A stretch of DNA of 35,715 nucleotides from Ophiocordyceps camponoti-saundersi (nom. inval.) (Eukaryota > Ascomycota > Sordariomycetes > Hypocreales > Ophiocordycipitaceae), in contig PDHQ01000326.1 in assembly GCA_003339415.1 (NCBI GenBank), positions 1 to 35,715 on the forward strand, in the 5' to 3' direction. The stretch's first letter is position 1. Each line of letters begins with the position of its first letter. The translations under genes were made by a program, and so were the position numbers. Below, one piece after another: positions 20,687 through 31,676 of this stretch. Below the pieces are notes generated by a model. The model saw only the letters and a program-made list of their open reading frames with translations, did not search any database and had not been told where the DNA came from.

Positions 20687-23313
20687 ACTATTTAATTAAA
20701 ATATTTATATATATATATTTTAAATAAGGAAGAGTTTTAAGCGAGGCGAAGGAAGAAAAGATAAATAAAAAGGGAGAGGATAAGAGTAAAGCTAATAGCT
20801 AGCTAATAACTATTCCTTCCTTATTAAGAAAGAGCCCTCCTTACTTTTTTTTTTATAAAATTATAATATTTTAATATTAACTTAAATATACCGCGGTAAG
20901 CTTAATAACTAAGTTAAAGAATAATAATAAAATAAAGTAACGTGTTTTTCCTCTTTTCTTATATATACTCTCTTTTTCCTTTATTATAATTATTTAATTA
21001 AAGCTACTTTTATATATTATATATTATTAATTATAAATTATTAATAAAATAGAATTATTAAATTTAAATATTAAGCTTAGTAGAAAAGTAGATATTAAGC
21101 TTAAGAGAATATTTTTTAGTAATAAGAATAATAAGTTTAAAATTACTAAAATAATTTATAATAAGGTAATAATAAGGCTTAAGTTGCCTAACCTCTTATT
21201 CTTAATAGTAACTCTTAATCTTACCTAAACCCTTAATTATAAGTAACCTCCTTAATTCGTAAAGTATATAATTTAGCTAAAAGAATATATTAAGCTTTTT
21301 TTTTAAATAAGAATTAATACTTAAATATATTCTAAGTTAGTAAGAAAATTACTAAAATTATACTTTTCTATAATATTCTAAACTAAAACTATTATATTAA
21401 TAATATTAAGTATTTATACTATTATTATTACTTTTATAATAAGTATTAACTTTTATATATTTTACGGATTCTACGCTTATAGTAAAGCGGATACAGACTT
21501 CTTATTCTTATATTATAAGCGGACTCTACTCTTTTTATTACCTTATATTATAGTAATAGCTAGCCGCGCTCGAAGTAACTCTAAGGGGGAGGGTAACGCT
21601 ATATAAGTTAATTATAACCGCGAAAACTTTTTACCCGAAATATAACTTTACTTTAAATCGTAATAATCTTAAACTTAAAAGTTTACTATACTTATTACCT
21701 TATTAGAAACTAAAATAAATATTAATAAGATTATTTTAAAAGATATTTTTATTTTTATATAAGTAATTATTAAAGAAATAATAGAGTTTTAAAAAGTTTA
21801 AGGAGGTCCCCCTTTTACTTTAACTTTATTAATTAATAATATCTTCTTAGCTATTATAGCTATAGTTTCTTTTTTTTTCTATAGCTTTAGGGGGAGCGGA
21901 ACTCCTTTAATATAAGCTATAATTATAGCTAAAGCGCTAAAAAAGATTATTAAAAAGTAAGTTTTTAAATAATATAAGTAATAGCTTATAATTTATTTTA
22001 ATTTTATAGCTATTTTACTTTACGTTTAAAGCTTTAAAGTAATTATAATAAATATTAATTATAAACTTTATAGGTAAAGCTAAGCTTTTATAATAAGAAA
22101 ATTACTTAGCGGTAATATTATAATAATATTCTAAGATATTATTTATAAGCTTTAGTTTAATTTAAAGTAGCTTTATATTATTTTTAAAAAAGAGGTATAT
22201 TTAATTAATAAAGATTGTACTTTTATTATAAAAAAAGTATTAGCGTAGGCCTTATAATAAAGCGGTAAGGAAGCTTTTTAGAAAAAAATTAAGTTATTAA
22301 ATAAAGTTTTAATAATATAATTATATATAAAAAGATATTATTCTAAAACTTAATAAAATTTCTTAGTAATTATTATTAATAATATAATAAATATAAATTA
22401 AATTTATAATAAAAATATAATAATATAAGTAAAGATTTTTAATATTAGATTATATACGCTAAAAATCTAACTTTAGTAATATTTTAAATATTACTAACTT
22501 AAATATATTACTTAATATTATATAATAAGGCTATAATATAATAAGTATTTTATTACTTTATATATAAAAAGTAAGTTTACTTACTTTATAGCTTATAAGA
22601 AAAAACTATATTATTATCTTTTTTATTAAAAATCTTACTTTAAGTAAAATTAACTTTATCTTTAAATAAAAGCGGTATAAGATTAAGCGAAGGATATATT
22701 TATTACTTAACTTTAAAAGTTTATAAACCGGAGCTTTATATATCCCGCCCCTCCCCCCTTTTTAATATTAACTAGAAACTAATAATAGCTAGGGCGGAAA
22801 CGCTAAAAAGCGAATATAATAGCACCCTTTTCTTTATATTAAACTCTATACTTATTTATAGCTCCGCTATAATAATTTAGCTATTTTTTAAGATTAACTA
22901 TTTTAAGGTTTATTATAAGATAATAAAACTTTTATATATACCTAAGCTATATTAATAAAGCTTTAATAAATTAGATTATTAAAGCTATTTTAATTAAATA
23001 TAAGGATTTAGTTTATAGTAATAATAATATCTAAGAGGATTAGTAAGCTATATAAACTTTATACTAAACTTAGTTTACGCGTACTTTTATTATTATAAAG
23101 TCCGCTTTAGGGGAAATATTAGCTTCTAAATTATTAGTTAATACCTAACTTATTTAATATATAAAGTGCTAGGTATAAGCGGGGTTTAACTTAAAGCTAA
23201 AGTAACGCTTAAGGGGAGGGTTTTACTTTAAGTCTTTTAGTTTTCCCCCTTTTAAAATATATATAAGATAGTTTTAAGCTATATAAGGTATATTAGTATA
23301 TAAATTATTATTA
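20687..23313 (+). mobile_element. RepA copy 2, longest copy (2,627 bp)
   Basis: From about 21447 to 23313 it aligns with copy 3 (26674-28533), and from about 21577 with copy 1a. Sequence 20687-21446 is unique to this copy and is taken as the 5' part that the other copies lost. The limits come from a 12-bp direct repeat on both sides. The 3' end is a tail of TTA units. There are no terminal inverted repeats or LTRs. Shared 3' ends, different 5' ends and long target duplications fit target-primed reverse transcription (LINE or SINE type). The left limit is less certain than the right. Confidence 0.7.
21010..22680 (+). pseudogene. possible long reading frame of RepA, no known family
   Basis: Frame 1 of copy 2 can be read from about 21010 to at least 22680 meeting only TAA/TAG stops, as expected for a RIP-altered gene. 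Samples are KFKITKIIYNKVIIRLKLPNL near 21133, LFLIVTLNLT near 21190, KIILKDIFIFI near 21730, and SGKEAF-stop-KKIKLLNKVL near 22260. I see no RT active-site box (FADD-like), endonuclease or recombinase motif. Copy 3 differs by a small (2-base) indel near 21550-21570 in the same stretch, so conservation of this frame between copies is not perfect. Because TGA is absent everywhere here, a TAA/TAG-only frame is weak evidence by itself. Confidence 0.35.
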
Positions 23314-23325
23314 TTAATATTAAGG
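23314..23325. repeat. candidate target-site duplication of RepA copy 2, right
   Basis: Second copy of ttaatattaagg (see 20675-20686), directly following the tail of copy 2. Confidence 0.55.
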
Positions 23326-24250
23326 GTTTTATTTTTAAAGTATAAAAATAATTATAAATAATTAGCTTTAAACTAAAATTTATAATTAAAATTTTAAATA
23401 AAGGGATTTAAGATAAAGTATATTTATTTATAACTTTAATAATAATTATAATACCTCCTAATACTAATAAGAGTATTAATATACTATTTAAGAAAAAAAT
23501 TTAAATATATTATATTAAGGTTTAACTTAAAAGAGGAATTAAATAATTACCCCTTTTTAAGGAATATAATTAACTTTAAAAAAAGTAATATAAACTCTAA
23601 GTATTATTAGGGTAGCTTTTTTAAAATTAAAAAGTTTAGATTTTTTACTATTTTAATTTAATAAATTTAAGATATATAATATAATTAAAAAAGTAATAAT
23701 AGCTTAAAAGAATATTCTAGCTAAAATTTAAAAAAATTACCTTTTTTACTATTATAATAAAGTTATAAAATAACTATATATAAAAGATAATTATAAGGTT
23801 ATATAAGTATTATAAAGCTATTATAACTTAATACCGAAACTAGCTAGAAGATATATAATATATTTCTAGTTATAATAAAGTAGTTAAATATAAAAGCTAA
23901 GTTTTTAAACTACGCTAAGGTCTTAAATAAAACTCTAAAAACTATAGTTTATATTATAAGGAGTTTACCCCTAAGTTATAATCTCCTTATATATAGTTTA
24001 TAATAATTTCTAATATTATAATTTAGTAAGAATTAGCTTTACTCCTAATATAACTTTTAAAGTAAATTCTTATAATTTATATTTATATACTTTTCTTTAT
24101 TTTTTTAACTTAATTATTACTATCTCTTTTTCTTAATATATTTTATATAAGATTCTTTTATAATTTTAATTCTTTTTAAAAAATACTTATTCTTAGCTTA
24201 GGTTTATTACTTTTAACTCGGTACCGATTCTTATACGCTTTATTATACCT
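23326..24250. other. unassigned; probable LTR/leader of Gypsy-2
   Basis: About 0.9 kb of very A/T-rich sequence between RepA copy 2 and the Gypsy-2 gag. The 5' LTR of Gypsy-2 should be here. I compared it by eye with 31130-31330 and found no convincing match, so the LTR is not defined. The stretch 24090-24200 is pyrimidine-rich. Confidence 0.4.
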
Positions 24251-24289
24251 TATACGACTTACTTTTAGAACTAACCTTTATAAGCGGAG

Positions 24290-25330
24290 GACTGTTTTTT
24301 AGATATCTCTTTTACTCCTTTTTTAAACCGCCCAGCTTATATAAAAACGGCTCCCCTTACTAAAACCTTAAAAGCCGCTTAATATAATCTTACTCCTTAG
24401 GAAGAGATATTCTAGAATTTTATTATTAACTTTTTTAAAAATAAGGAATTAATAATCTTTAGGATATTCTTATTCTTAAAAGAAACCCCGCTAATTTAGC
24501 TATAAGTTCCTAGTATAAGCGCTACTTATTAATATCGGACTTTAGCTAAGATAAAGATACTAAACTTTTAAATATTATTAAACTAGAAAAATATCTTATA
24601 ATTTAAAAATATTAAAATTAGCTTAAGGACTTAGAAAACGCTTTCCTTATAATATTTAAAAGGTATTATAAAGATAATAATAAAATTCTTAAGGCTTTAA
24701 ATAATATATACTTAGATCTTTATATATATTAAAAGTTTTATAAATATAGCTTATTAATTAAGGAATAAGCTTAACTTATAGGTAACTAGCTTATATTTAA
24801 AAAATAATTATATAACTTTTTAAAAAATCTTAGAAACTAAACGGTAATAATAGTAGTTATTTTATAAAATACTAAGTAATAAGATAATTAAACTTTTTAT
24901 AATTTTTATATTTATCTTAAAAGTTTAAAGAGATCTTTTAATACTTATTTTTTTAAGGAACTTATTTTAAATTATTTTTCCTAATTATTTCCTTAACTAT
25001 ATTCTAAAATCTTAGAATAATACTAACTAAATACCCTTAACTATTAAGAAATAATCTCTTTAATATAATAAATTTAAGATTCTAATTTAAATAGATTATA
25101 CCGATATAATAATAATAACTTAATAAAACGCTAATAAACTAACTTTAATATAAGTTATTATTATTATAATAGGTCTTCTAAACCTTATTACTAATAAGGT
25201 AGTAATTATCGCTCCGGAGAAAATAAAGGTAAATTAAACTTATTAGACCGAAAATAAGATATCTTAACTTATTTTTATTATAAGAAAAAGGGCTATAAGG
25301 AATCCGACTATTAGTTTAAATACTTAGAAA
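24290..25330 (+). pseudogene. Gypsy-2 gag with CCHC zinc knuckle
   Basis: The region upstream of the protease is protein-like but diverged. I place Gag here by position and by the zinc knuckle at 25270-25311, which reads Y-F-Y-Y-K-K-K-G-Y-K-E-S-D-Y. With RIP taken into account (Cys and His both become Tyr) this is C-x2-C-x4-H-x4-C. Lysine-rich residues follow (KVKAKKSK). The frame at the knuckle is frame 1. The Gag start cannot be fixed because ATG codons have been lost. Confidence 0.7.
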
Positions 25331-25479
25331 AAGTAAAGGCTAAAAAGTCTAAATAAACTTAAGCTAGTTTATTAAAAAAGGGTTTAAAAAACTTAAAAAT
25401 ATCGATATAAAAGTCCCTTTACTAATATCCTTTATAGAAGAAACTTTTAAGATTTCTAATACTCTCTAAATAAAACTTA

Positions 25480-25840
25480 CCTTATTTTTAATATATATAA
25501 AATTTAATACTTAGAGTAAAATTAATTTTATCTACCTTTTTTTTATAGAATAATACTTATTATTACTTTTAAATAATAATCTTTTATTTCTTATAAAAGG
25601 AATTAGTAAATATATATTAGTTAATAAGCTTTAGGAAATATTAATTATATTTTATAATATAAATAGTATTAAATAAACGCTAGTTTATTACTATTTTAAT
25701 ATTCTTAGTATAATAATAAATAATAACTTTATTATTTTAAGAATATTTACTTTAATAGCTAAATAAATTTACCTATCTCTTAATATTTATAAATAATAAT
25801 ATAAGTTATTTTAATTATTATAAGCTTACCTCCTTAATAT
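25480..25840 (+). pseudogene. Gypsy-2 aspartic protease, RIP-degraded
   Basis: After the knuckle the frame reads KFNT-stop-SKINFIYLFFI near 25500-25550, the RIP form of a xxDSGAxxNFI protease start, with the active-site Asp codon turned to Asn. Near 25731-25755 FIILRIFTLIAK matches the conserved hydrophobic-Gly box (xxIILGMPWLxxx) that closes fungal Gypsy proteases. The family cuts the Gag-Pol precursor. Confidence 0.65.
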
Positions 25841-25959
25841 AGAAGAATTTATATAAAAGGTAAAATAATACCTTTATATTTTTTAAGTTATATTAAACTT
25901 AATACCTCCCTTTTTTATAAATAAAGAAGACTTAAAGCTACCTTCGGTATTAGAGGTTA

Positions 25960-26662
25960 AATTACTACTAATTTTTGCTAAATTCGAAGATATATTTTCT
26001 ACGTTAAAAATATCGATCTTTTTAAATTAGAAGGACGCTATCTATATTATTAACTTAGTTAATAACGCCGCACCTCCCTAAGGTCCTATTTACCCTCTCT
26101 CCTAAACTAAACTTAAGGTTTTTTAAGAATACCTTAATAACGCTTTTAAAAAAAGTTAAATTTAAAAATTTTAAAATCCTAGTAGCGCTCCTATCTTATT
26201 TATTTTAAAGAAAGATAAAGAATTATAACTTTATATAAACTACTAAGGTTTTAATAAAATAACGATTAAGAATTATTACCCTCTCCCCCTTATTTCGGAG
26301 ATTATAAACTTAGTTTAAAGTACTATAATCTTCTTTAAGATTAACTTTTAATATACTTATTATTATATTTATATTAAAAAATATAATAAATAAAAAATAA
26401 CTTTCCGCTTATAATATAATTATTTTAAGTATTTTATTATTTTATTTAATTTTATAAATACCTTAGTAACTTTCTAATATTATATAAATTAAGTACTTAA
26501 AACTTTAATTAATATTATTTATATTATTTATTAATATAATATCTTAATTTATTTTAAAATAATAAAAAATTATACTTAATATTTTTATAAAATTTTTATA
26601 AAATTTTAAGAAGCTAACTTATATATAAATATTACTAAATATATTTTTATAAGAAGGCGGTC
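25960..26662 (+). pseudogene. Gypsy-2 reverse transcriptase, interrupted by RepA copy 3
   Basis: Frame 3. APP-stop-GPIYPLSP at 26070-26105 matches the PPxGPIYPLSxxE entry block. From 26211 the frame reads KDKEL-stop-LYINY-stop-GFNKI and then TIKNYYPLPLI, the RIP form of [28 protein letters not shown]. Next come FFKINF-stop-YTYYYIYIK (family FTKLDLRxAYHxIRI), KITFRL-stop-YNYFKYFIILFNFINT (family [24 protein letters not shown]), and a degraded YLDDI box near 26537-26555. The last codons before the insertion lie in frame 2 and read Y-K-K-A-V; the protein resumes after the insertion with E-F-L-K-Y-I-I-S (family VEFLGYVIS). Confidence 0.92.
26647..26662. repeat. 16-bp target-site duplication of RepA copy 3, left
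   Basis: ttataagaaggcggtc, repeated exactly at 28534-28549. It encodes the Y-K-K-A-V end of the interrupted RT segment. Confidence 0.9.
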
Positions 26663-28533
26663 TAAAACTTTATAACTCTTATATATTTTATAGATCCCGC
26701 GCTTATAGTAACGCGGATATAGACTTCTTATTCTTATATTATAAGCAGACTCCGCTTTTTCCGTTACCTTATAGCGATAACTTTAAGCCGCACTTAAAGT
26801 AACTCCGAGGGGGAGGGCGATATTATATAAGTTAATTATAACTACGAAAATTTTTTACTTAAAATATAGCTTTACTCTAAATTATAATAAACTTAAACTT
26901 AAAAGTTTACTATACCTCTTACCTTATTAGAAGCTAAGGCGAGTATTAGTAAGATTATTTTAAAGGACGCCTTAGTTTTTATATAGGTAATTATTAAATA
27001 AGTAGCGGAGTCTAAAAAAGTTTAGGGAAGCGCCCCCCTTACTCTAATTTCGTTAATTAATAATATTTCCTTAGCTATTATAGCCGCGGTTTCCTCTTTT
27101 TTTTATAGCTCCGAGGGGAGCGGAACTTCTCTAATATAAGCTATAATTATAGCTAGAGCGCTAAAGAAAACTATTAAAAAATAGGTTCCTAAGTAATATA
27201 AATATTAGCTTATAATTTATTTTAATTTTATTATTACTCCGCTTTAAGTTTAAAGCTTTAAGGTAACTATAATAAGCGTTAATTATAAACTTCACGGGTA
27301 AGGCTAAGCCCTTATAGTAAGGAAATTACTTAGCGGTAATATTATAATAATATTTTAAGATATTATTTATAAGCTCCGGTCCGATTTAAAGTAGCTTTAT
27401 ATTACTTTTAGAGAAAAGGTATACCTTATTAGCGGAGGTTATATTCTTATCGTAAAAAGGGTATTAGCGTAGGCTTTATAATAAAGCGGTAAGGAAGCTT
27501 TTTAGAAAAAGATTAAGTTATTAAATAAGGTTTTAATAATATAACTATATATAAAAAGATATTATTTAGGAACTTAGCGGAGCTCTCTTATAATTACTAT
27601 TAATAATATAATAAATATAAACTAAATTTATAATAAAAGTATAATAATATAAGTAGAGATTTTTAATATAGAATCTTATAAGCTAAAAGTTTAACCTTAG
27701 TAATATTTTAAGTATTACTAGCTTAGATATATTATTAAATATTATATAGCAAAGCTATAATATAGCTAGTACTCCGCTTTTTTATATATAAAAGGTAAAT
27801 TAGCTTATTTTATAATATATAGAAAAAGACTATATTATTATTTTTTCTATTAGGGGACTTACCTTAAGTAAAGTTAACTTTACCTTAAAATAAGAGCGGC
27901 GTAAGACCGGGCGAAAGATACTTATATTTCCTAACCTTAGAGATTTATAAACCGGAACTTTATATATACCGCCCCTCCTCCCCCTCCGGCGCTAACTAGA
28001 GTTTAGTAATAGCTAAGGCGGAAACGCTAAAAAGCGAATATAATAGCTCCGCTTTTAACCCCCTCTCCGAACTTATCTATAGCTCCGCTATAATAATTAG
28101 GCCGCTTTTTAAAATTAGCTATTATAAAGTTTATTATAAGCTAGTAAAATTTTTATATATTTTTTAGTTATATTAATAAAGCCTTAATTAAATAAATTAT
28201 TTAAAACGCTATAATTAAGCGTAGAGATTTAGTTTATAATAATAATAACGCTTAGGAAAATAAATAGCTATATAAACTTTATATTAAACTTAAACTATAT
28301 ATACTCTTATTACCGCGGACTCCGCTTCGGAGGAAATATCGGCTTCTTAATTACTTATTATTACTAGACCTATTTAAGGTATAAAGTGCCGGGTACGGAC
28401 CTAGTCTAGCCTTAAACCGAGGTAACGCTTAAGGGGAGGGTTTTACTCTAAGTTTTCTAGTTTTTCCTACTTTTAGAATATATATAGGATAGTTCTAAGC
28501 TATATTAAGTATACTAGCGTATAAATATTATTA
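26663..28533 (+). mobile_element. RepA copy 3 (1,871 bp), inserted in the Gypsy-2 RT
   Basis: Bounded by an exact 16-bp duplication of Gypsy-2 sequence, so the ends are firm. It starts taaaactttat and ends in tattattatta, and aligns with copy 2 from about 21447 to 23313. It has no terminal inverted repeats or LTRs. It lacks about 750 bp present at the 5' side of copy 2. Compared with copies 1 and 2 it retains more C and G (for example at 27060-27130 and 28310-28430), so it seems less heavily mutated. The interruption of RT shows it arrived after Gypsy-2. Confidence 0.93.
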
Positions 28534-28549
28534 TTATAAGAAGGCGGTC
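28534..28549. repeat. 16-bp target-site duplication of RepA copy 3, right
   Basis: Exact copy of 26647-26662, after which the Gypsy-2 frame continues (frame 2). Confidence 0.9.
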
Positions 28550-29420
28550 GAGTTTCTTAAATATATTATAAGTATATATAATATTTTAATAAACTTTAAA
28601 AAGATTTAAGCGGTTATAAACTAAGAGGAGCCACGCTTTTTCTATAACTTTTAAATTTTCTTAGGTTTCTATAATTATTACTAGCGTTTTATTTCTTAAT
28701 ATTTTAATATTATCGCTCCCCTAATTAATATACTTAAAAGGAGCGAAAATAGTAAGAAACCTAATTAATATAAACTCGATTTACTTTAATAATTAGCGGG
28801 TCTAAAACTTAAAAAAGTATTCGCTAAAGCCCCGCTACTTATATATTTTAATTTTTAAAAGTAAATATATATTAAAACTAATATATTAAACTTTACTATA
28901 GCTAATATCCTCTTATAATATAATAATTAAGGATAATATCTTATTATTACTTATTAGTTATAAAAGTTTAATAGCTTTAAAGTTTATTAACTTAAGAAGG
29001 TATTTATTAAAGCCCTACTATTTATATATTTTAATTTTTAAAAGTAAATATATATTAAAACTAATATATTAGACTTTACTATAGCTAATATCCTCTTATA
29101 ATATAGTAATTAAGGATAATATCTTATTATCGCTTATTAGTTATAAAAGTTTAATAGCTTTAAAGTTTATTATATAATAGTAGAAAAAGAATTTTTCGCT
29201 ATTATAAAATCTTTTAAGTATTAGCGCTATTACGTATAAGAATTAATATTTCTAGTTAACGTAATTTTAGATTACTTAAACTTATAGTTAATTATATAAT
29301 AATTAAGTTTAAACTGCTATTAATAGTATTAAGTAACTTACTTATTACTTTTTAATTTTTATATTTTTTATAAGCTAAGCTATAATAACCTTACTAATAG
29401 CCTTTTAAGAAAACCGTAAT
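28550..29420 (+). pseudogene. Gypsy-2 RT end (thumb) and RNase H, with internal duplication
   Basis: Frame 2. EFLKYIISIYNILINFKKI-stop-AV at 28550-28613 is the EFLGYxISxxGxxMxPxKxxAI block. Then FLGFYNYY-stop-RFIS (family FLGFANFYRRFI) at about 28655-28700, and a LKKVFAKAPLLIYFNF block (family LKxAFTxAPVLxHFD). IYIKTNILNFTIANILL-stop is the RIP form of the VETDASxxAxGAVLSQ active-site block. It occurs twice because of the tandem duplication at 28806-29171. After the duplication EKEFFAIIKSFKY (family DKELLAIVxAFKxWR) follows at about 29182. Toward 29420 the frame fades. Confidence 0.85.
28806..29171 (+). repeat. 183-bp tandem duplication inside RNase H (2 units)
   Basis: Units 28806-28988 and 28989-29171, both starting aacttaa and ending aaagtttatt. 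The period of 183 bp equals 61 codons, so the frame is kept. I count 12 differences between the units and all are transitions. The unit includes the RNase H active-site block, so the encoded protein would have carried two of them. Confidence 0.93.
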
Positions 29421-29599
29421 ATATACTTAAAGCGGGCCTAATAATAGAAAAGTTAAATTTTTTATATAAAAAAATAGTTAATAATATACTATATATAAAG
29501 TATATTATAGCGTTAGATTAAACTAATTATTAGAACCTTTATCTTAAAATAGCTCTATATTTTTTATACTAAGTTTTAATAACTTTAAGCTTAACTTAA

Positions 29600-30500
29600 C
29601 GCCTTAAGGGCTAGACTTTAAAGAAAATAATAATATAAGAATAGCTTTTAAAGCCTAATATATTAGCTCCCCTCCTTACTTTACTATAGCGAAGTTAAGG
29701 CGAAGATCTCTAGCTATAATACTAAAAAGCTACTAAGCTTAATAAAACTTAATAAGGAAAGTAAGGTCCTAAAATAGTTAACCTTAATAGTTTTATCTAT
29801 TAGAAAGATTATATTATAATATTATAAAAAGCGGCTTTAAAGTAAGAATTATTATTATTATATTATAATAACTTATTAGTAAGTTATTTTAATATAAAAT
29901 ATACTTAAGACCTCCTCGCTAGGAAATTCTATTAGGAGGTAATATATAAAAATATTAAATCTTATATTAGGTTTTATTAAATCTACTAAGAGGTCGCTTC
30001 CCGAAAGCACTACTTATATAGAAAGCTTAATTTATTACTTATTTTATTAAAACTTTAAGCAGAATTATTTTTAAACTTTATTACTAGTTTGCTAAAATTT
30101 ATATAGTTAAATAAATAAGTTAATAATATCCTTATAATTATTAACTAACTTATAAAGTTTTCGCTCTTATTTCCTATTTCGGATATAATTAAGGTAAGGG
30201 ACTTAGCTAAGCTTTTTTACTAGGAGGTAAAACTTTACTATAATCCTCTATAAGGTATTATATCTAATAAAGGTAGCTTATTTATTAGTTATTTCTAGTT
30301 AAACCTTTATTTACTATCTAAAATTAAAAGATAATTATTAACTATATTTTACCCTTAAACTAATAAGTAAATAGAATAGATAAACTAAATAGTATAATAT
30401 TACTTTTATTATTTTACTAATAATAAATATATATTATAGCCTTAACTACTACTAGTTACTTAATTTATAATTTATAATATAAAGTACTTAATAATAAGAA
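29600..30500 (+). pseudogene. Gypsy-2 integrase core, RIP-degraded
   Basis: Readable blocks: KFSLLFPISDIIKVRDLAKLFY at about 30140-30210 (family DRLSKxAHFIPxxxxxxAxxxAxLFxxxV), YYNPL-stop-GIISNKGSLFIS at about 30230-30285 (family HGxPxxIISDRGSxFTSxFW; catalytic D now N), and FYP-stop-TNK-stop-IE at 30347-30376 (family FHPQTDGQTER). Downstream YYFYYFTNNKYIL corresponds to LEQYLRxYxxxxQxxW. The zinc-binding N-terminal part should lie at 29600-29950 but His and Cys have all become Tyr, so I cannot place it exactly. Confidence 0.85.
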
Positions 30501-30719
30501 TCTTACCTAATAAGGCACTTTATAGTTATTACTTAGAATTTTATATTTCTATAAATACTCCTCTAAAAGTAACCCCTAAAGTAAAAGCTAAGATTAAGAA
30601 AATAGTAAAGCTATATTAACGCCTAGTAAATTATTAAAAATAAGCTATTAAAAAATAAATAAAATATTATAATAAAAGCGATATACTTTTAATACTTAAA
30701 ATAAGCAATTAAGTAAGCC

Positions 30720-31115
30720 TCTTAACTAAGAATATTAAGTTTAAAAGCGAGAAAAAGAAACTCTTACCTTATTACGTAAGATTATTTCGTATTTTTAAGA
30801 AAATTAGCTCCTAAGCATACCGCCTTATATTACCTATAAAATACGCTTATTTTTATAATATATCTTATATCTCTTTTTTTAAACTTTAGCACTTTTAAGA
30901 TTTTTAAAATTTATCCGCCTCTTTCCTTATACTAAATTTAAAAAAGGATAATAAGGAATAGGAAATCTAAAAAGTTAAAAGCTAAAAAATACTAAATAAT
31001 AAGGTTTATTTCTTAGTTAAGTAAGAAATATAGCTAGTAAAGTATAATTAATAAGTAAATATTAATAATATAGTAAATATATTATAACTTATTAACGAAT
31101 TTTAGAAAATAATAA
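30720..31115 (+). pseudogene. Gypsy-2 integrase C-terminus and chromodomain
   Basis: YVRLFRIFKKISS-stop-AYRLILP near 30773-30835 matches the xYxGPFxIxxxIGxxAYRLxLP block (GPY/F module) of chromovirus integrases, followed by a NISYISFFKL block (family HPVFHVSLL). At about 31005-31110 VYFLVK-stop-EI-stop-LVKYN is the RIP form of a YLVKWxGxxxxxxTWExxxxL chromodomain, ending INEF-stop-KIIKKYKK. Chromodomains in this family recognise methylated histone H3 and steer integration to heterochromatin, which fits a repeat island like this one (inference). Confidence 0.85.
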
Positions 31116-31130
31116 AAAAATATAAGAAAA

Positions 31131-31330
31131 TATAATTTTTATAAAATTATATATTTACCTTATTCGCTTATTTATACGCTTACTACCTTATTTACTTTTA
31201 TACTTACTTTTATTACGCTTTCTTATTTTATTTAAATTAATAAAGTTATTAAACTTCCTTATCTTTTTTATTTTTATTATAAGCACGTTTCGTCCCTAAC
31301 TTCTAACTTATCGGTAATTTCTTCTTAATC
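31131..31330. other. 3' flank of Gypsy-2, unassigned
   Basis: T-rich plus strand between the chromodomain and the minus-strand frame. An LTR would be expected here but no partner was recognised. A GC-richer spot lies at 31272-31310 (aagcacgtttcgtccc). Confidence 0.35.
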
Positions 31331-31636
31331 TGAAGTACCTATACTACCTCCTTTTAAGCCGCCTTCTTTACTTTTATAGCGCGCTTTATTTTCTTAAATA
31401 TAATATACTCGTAAGAGCTAATTTCGCTATACGGAGTATATATATTAAGATATTTACGAATTAACTTTTTCTATAGCTTAAACTTTTTATTTATAAAGCT
31501 AAATAAGACTCTCTTTATCCGCTTATATATATAAGCTAGCGCTACCTTTTACTTAATATATCTTTTATCCTTTAAGAGAAGATAAAGTAATAACGATAAT
31601 TTCTAATATATTATTAAAAGTTCTCCTTTTCTTACT

Positions 31637-31676
31637 AATTAAAAATATTTATCTTTAATTAAAAATATTTATCTTT
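31637..31676. repeat. 20-bp tandem duplication
   Basis: The unit aattaaaaatatttatcttt occurs twice without spacer (31637-31656 and 31657-31676), exact. As 20 is not a multiple of 3, it breaks the minus-strand frame at this point. Confidence 0.9.

Larger units (their letters stand above)
24251..31130 (+). mobile_element. Gypsy-2, chromovirus-type Ty3/Gypsy retrotransposon
   Basis: Plus-strand blocks in the order gag, CCHC knuckle, protease, RT, RNase H, integrase, chromodomain, which defines the chromovirus branch of Ty3/Gypsy. The coding span is about 5.0 kb after removing RepA copy 3 (26663-28533) and its 16-bp duplication. LTRs were not found, so the limits are approximate coding ends. All frames carry TAA/TAG stops. 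It is distinct from Gypsy-1, which belongs to another Gypsy clade by its RT and RNase H motifs. Confidence 0.9.

Noticed and set aside
21401..23324. 10-bp repeat taatattaag at 21401 as the left target duplication of RepA copy 2
   Set aside because: RepA-like reading continues upstream of it without a break, and a longer 12-bp match at 20675-20686 fits the right flank better.
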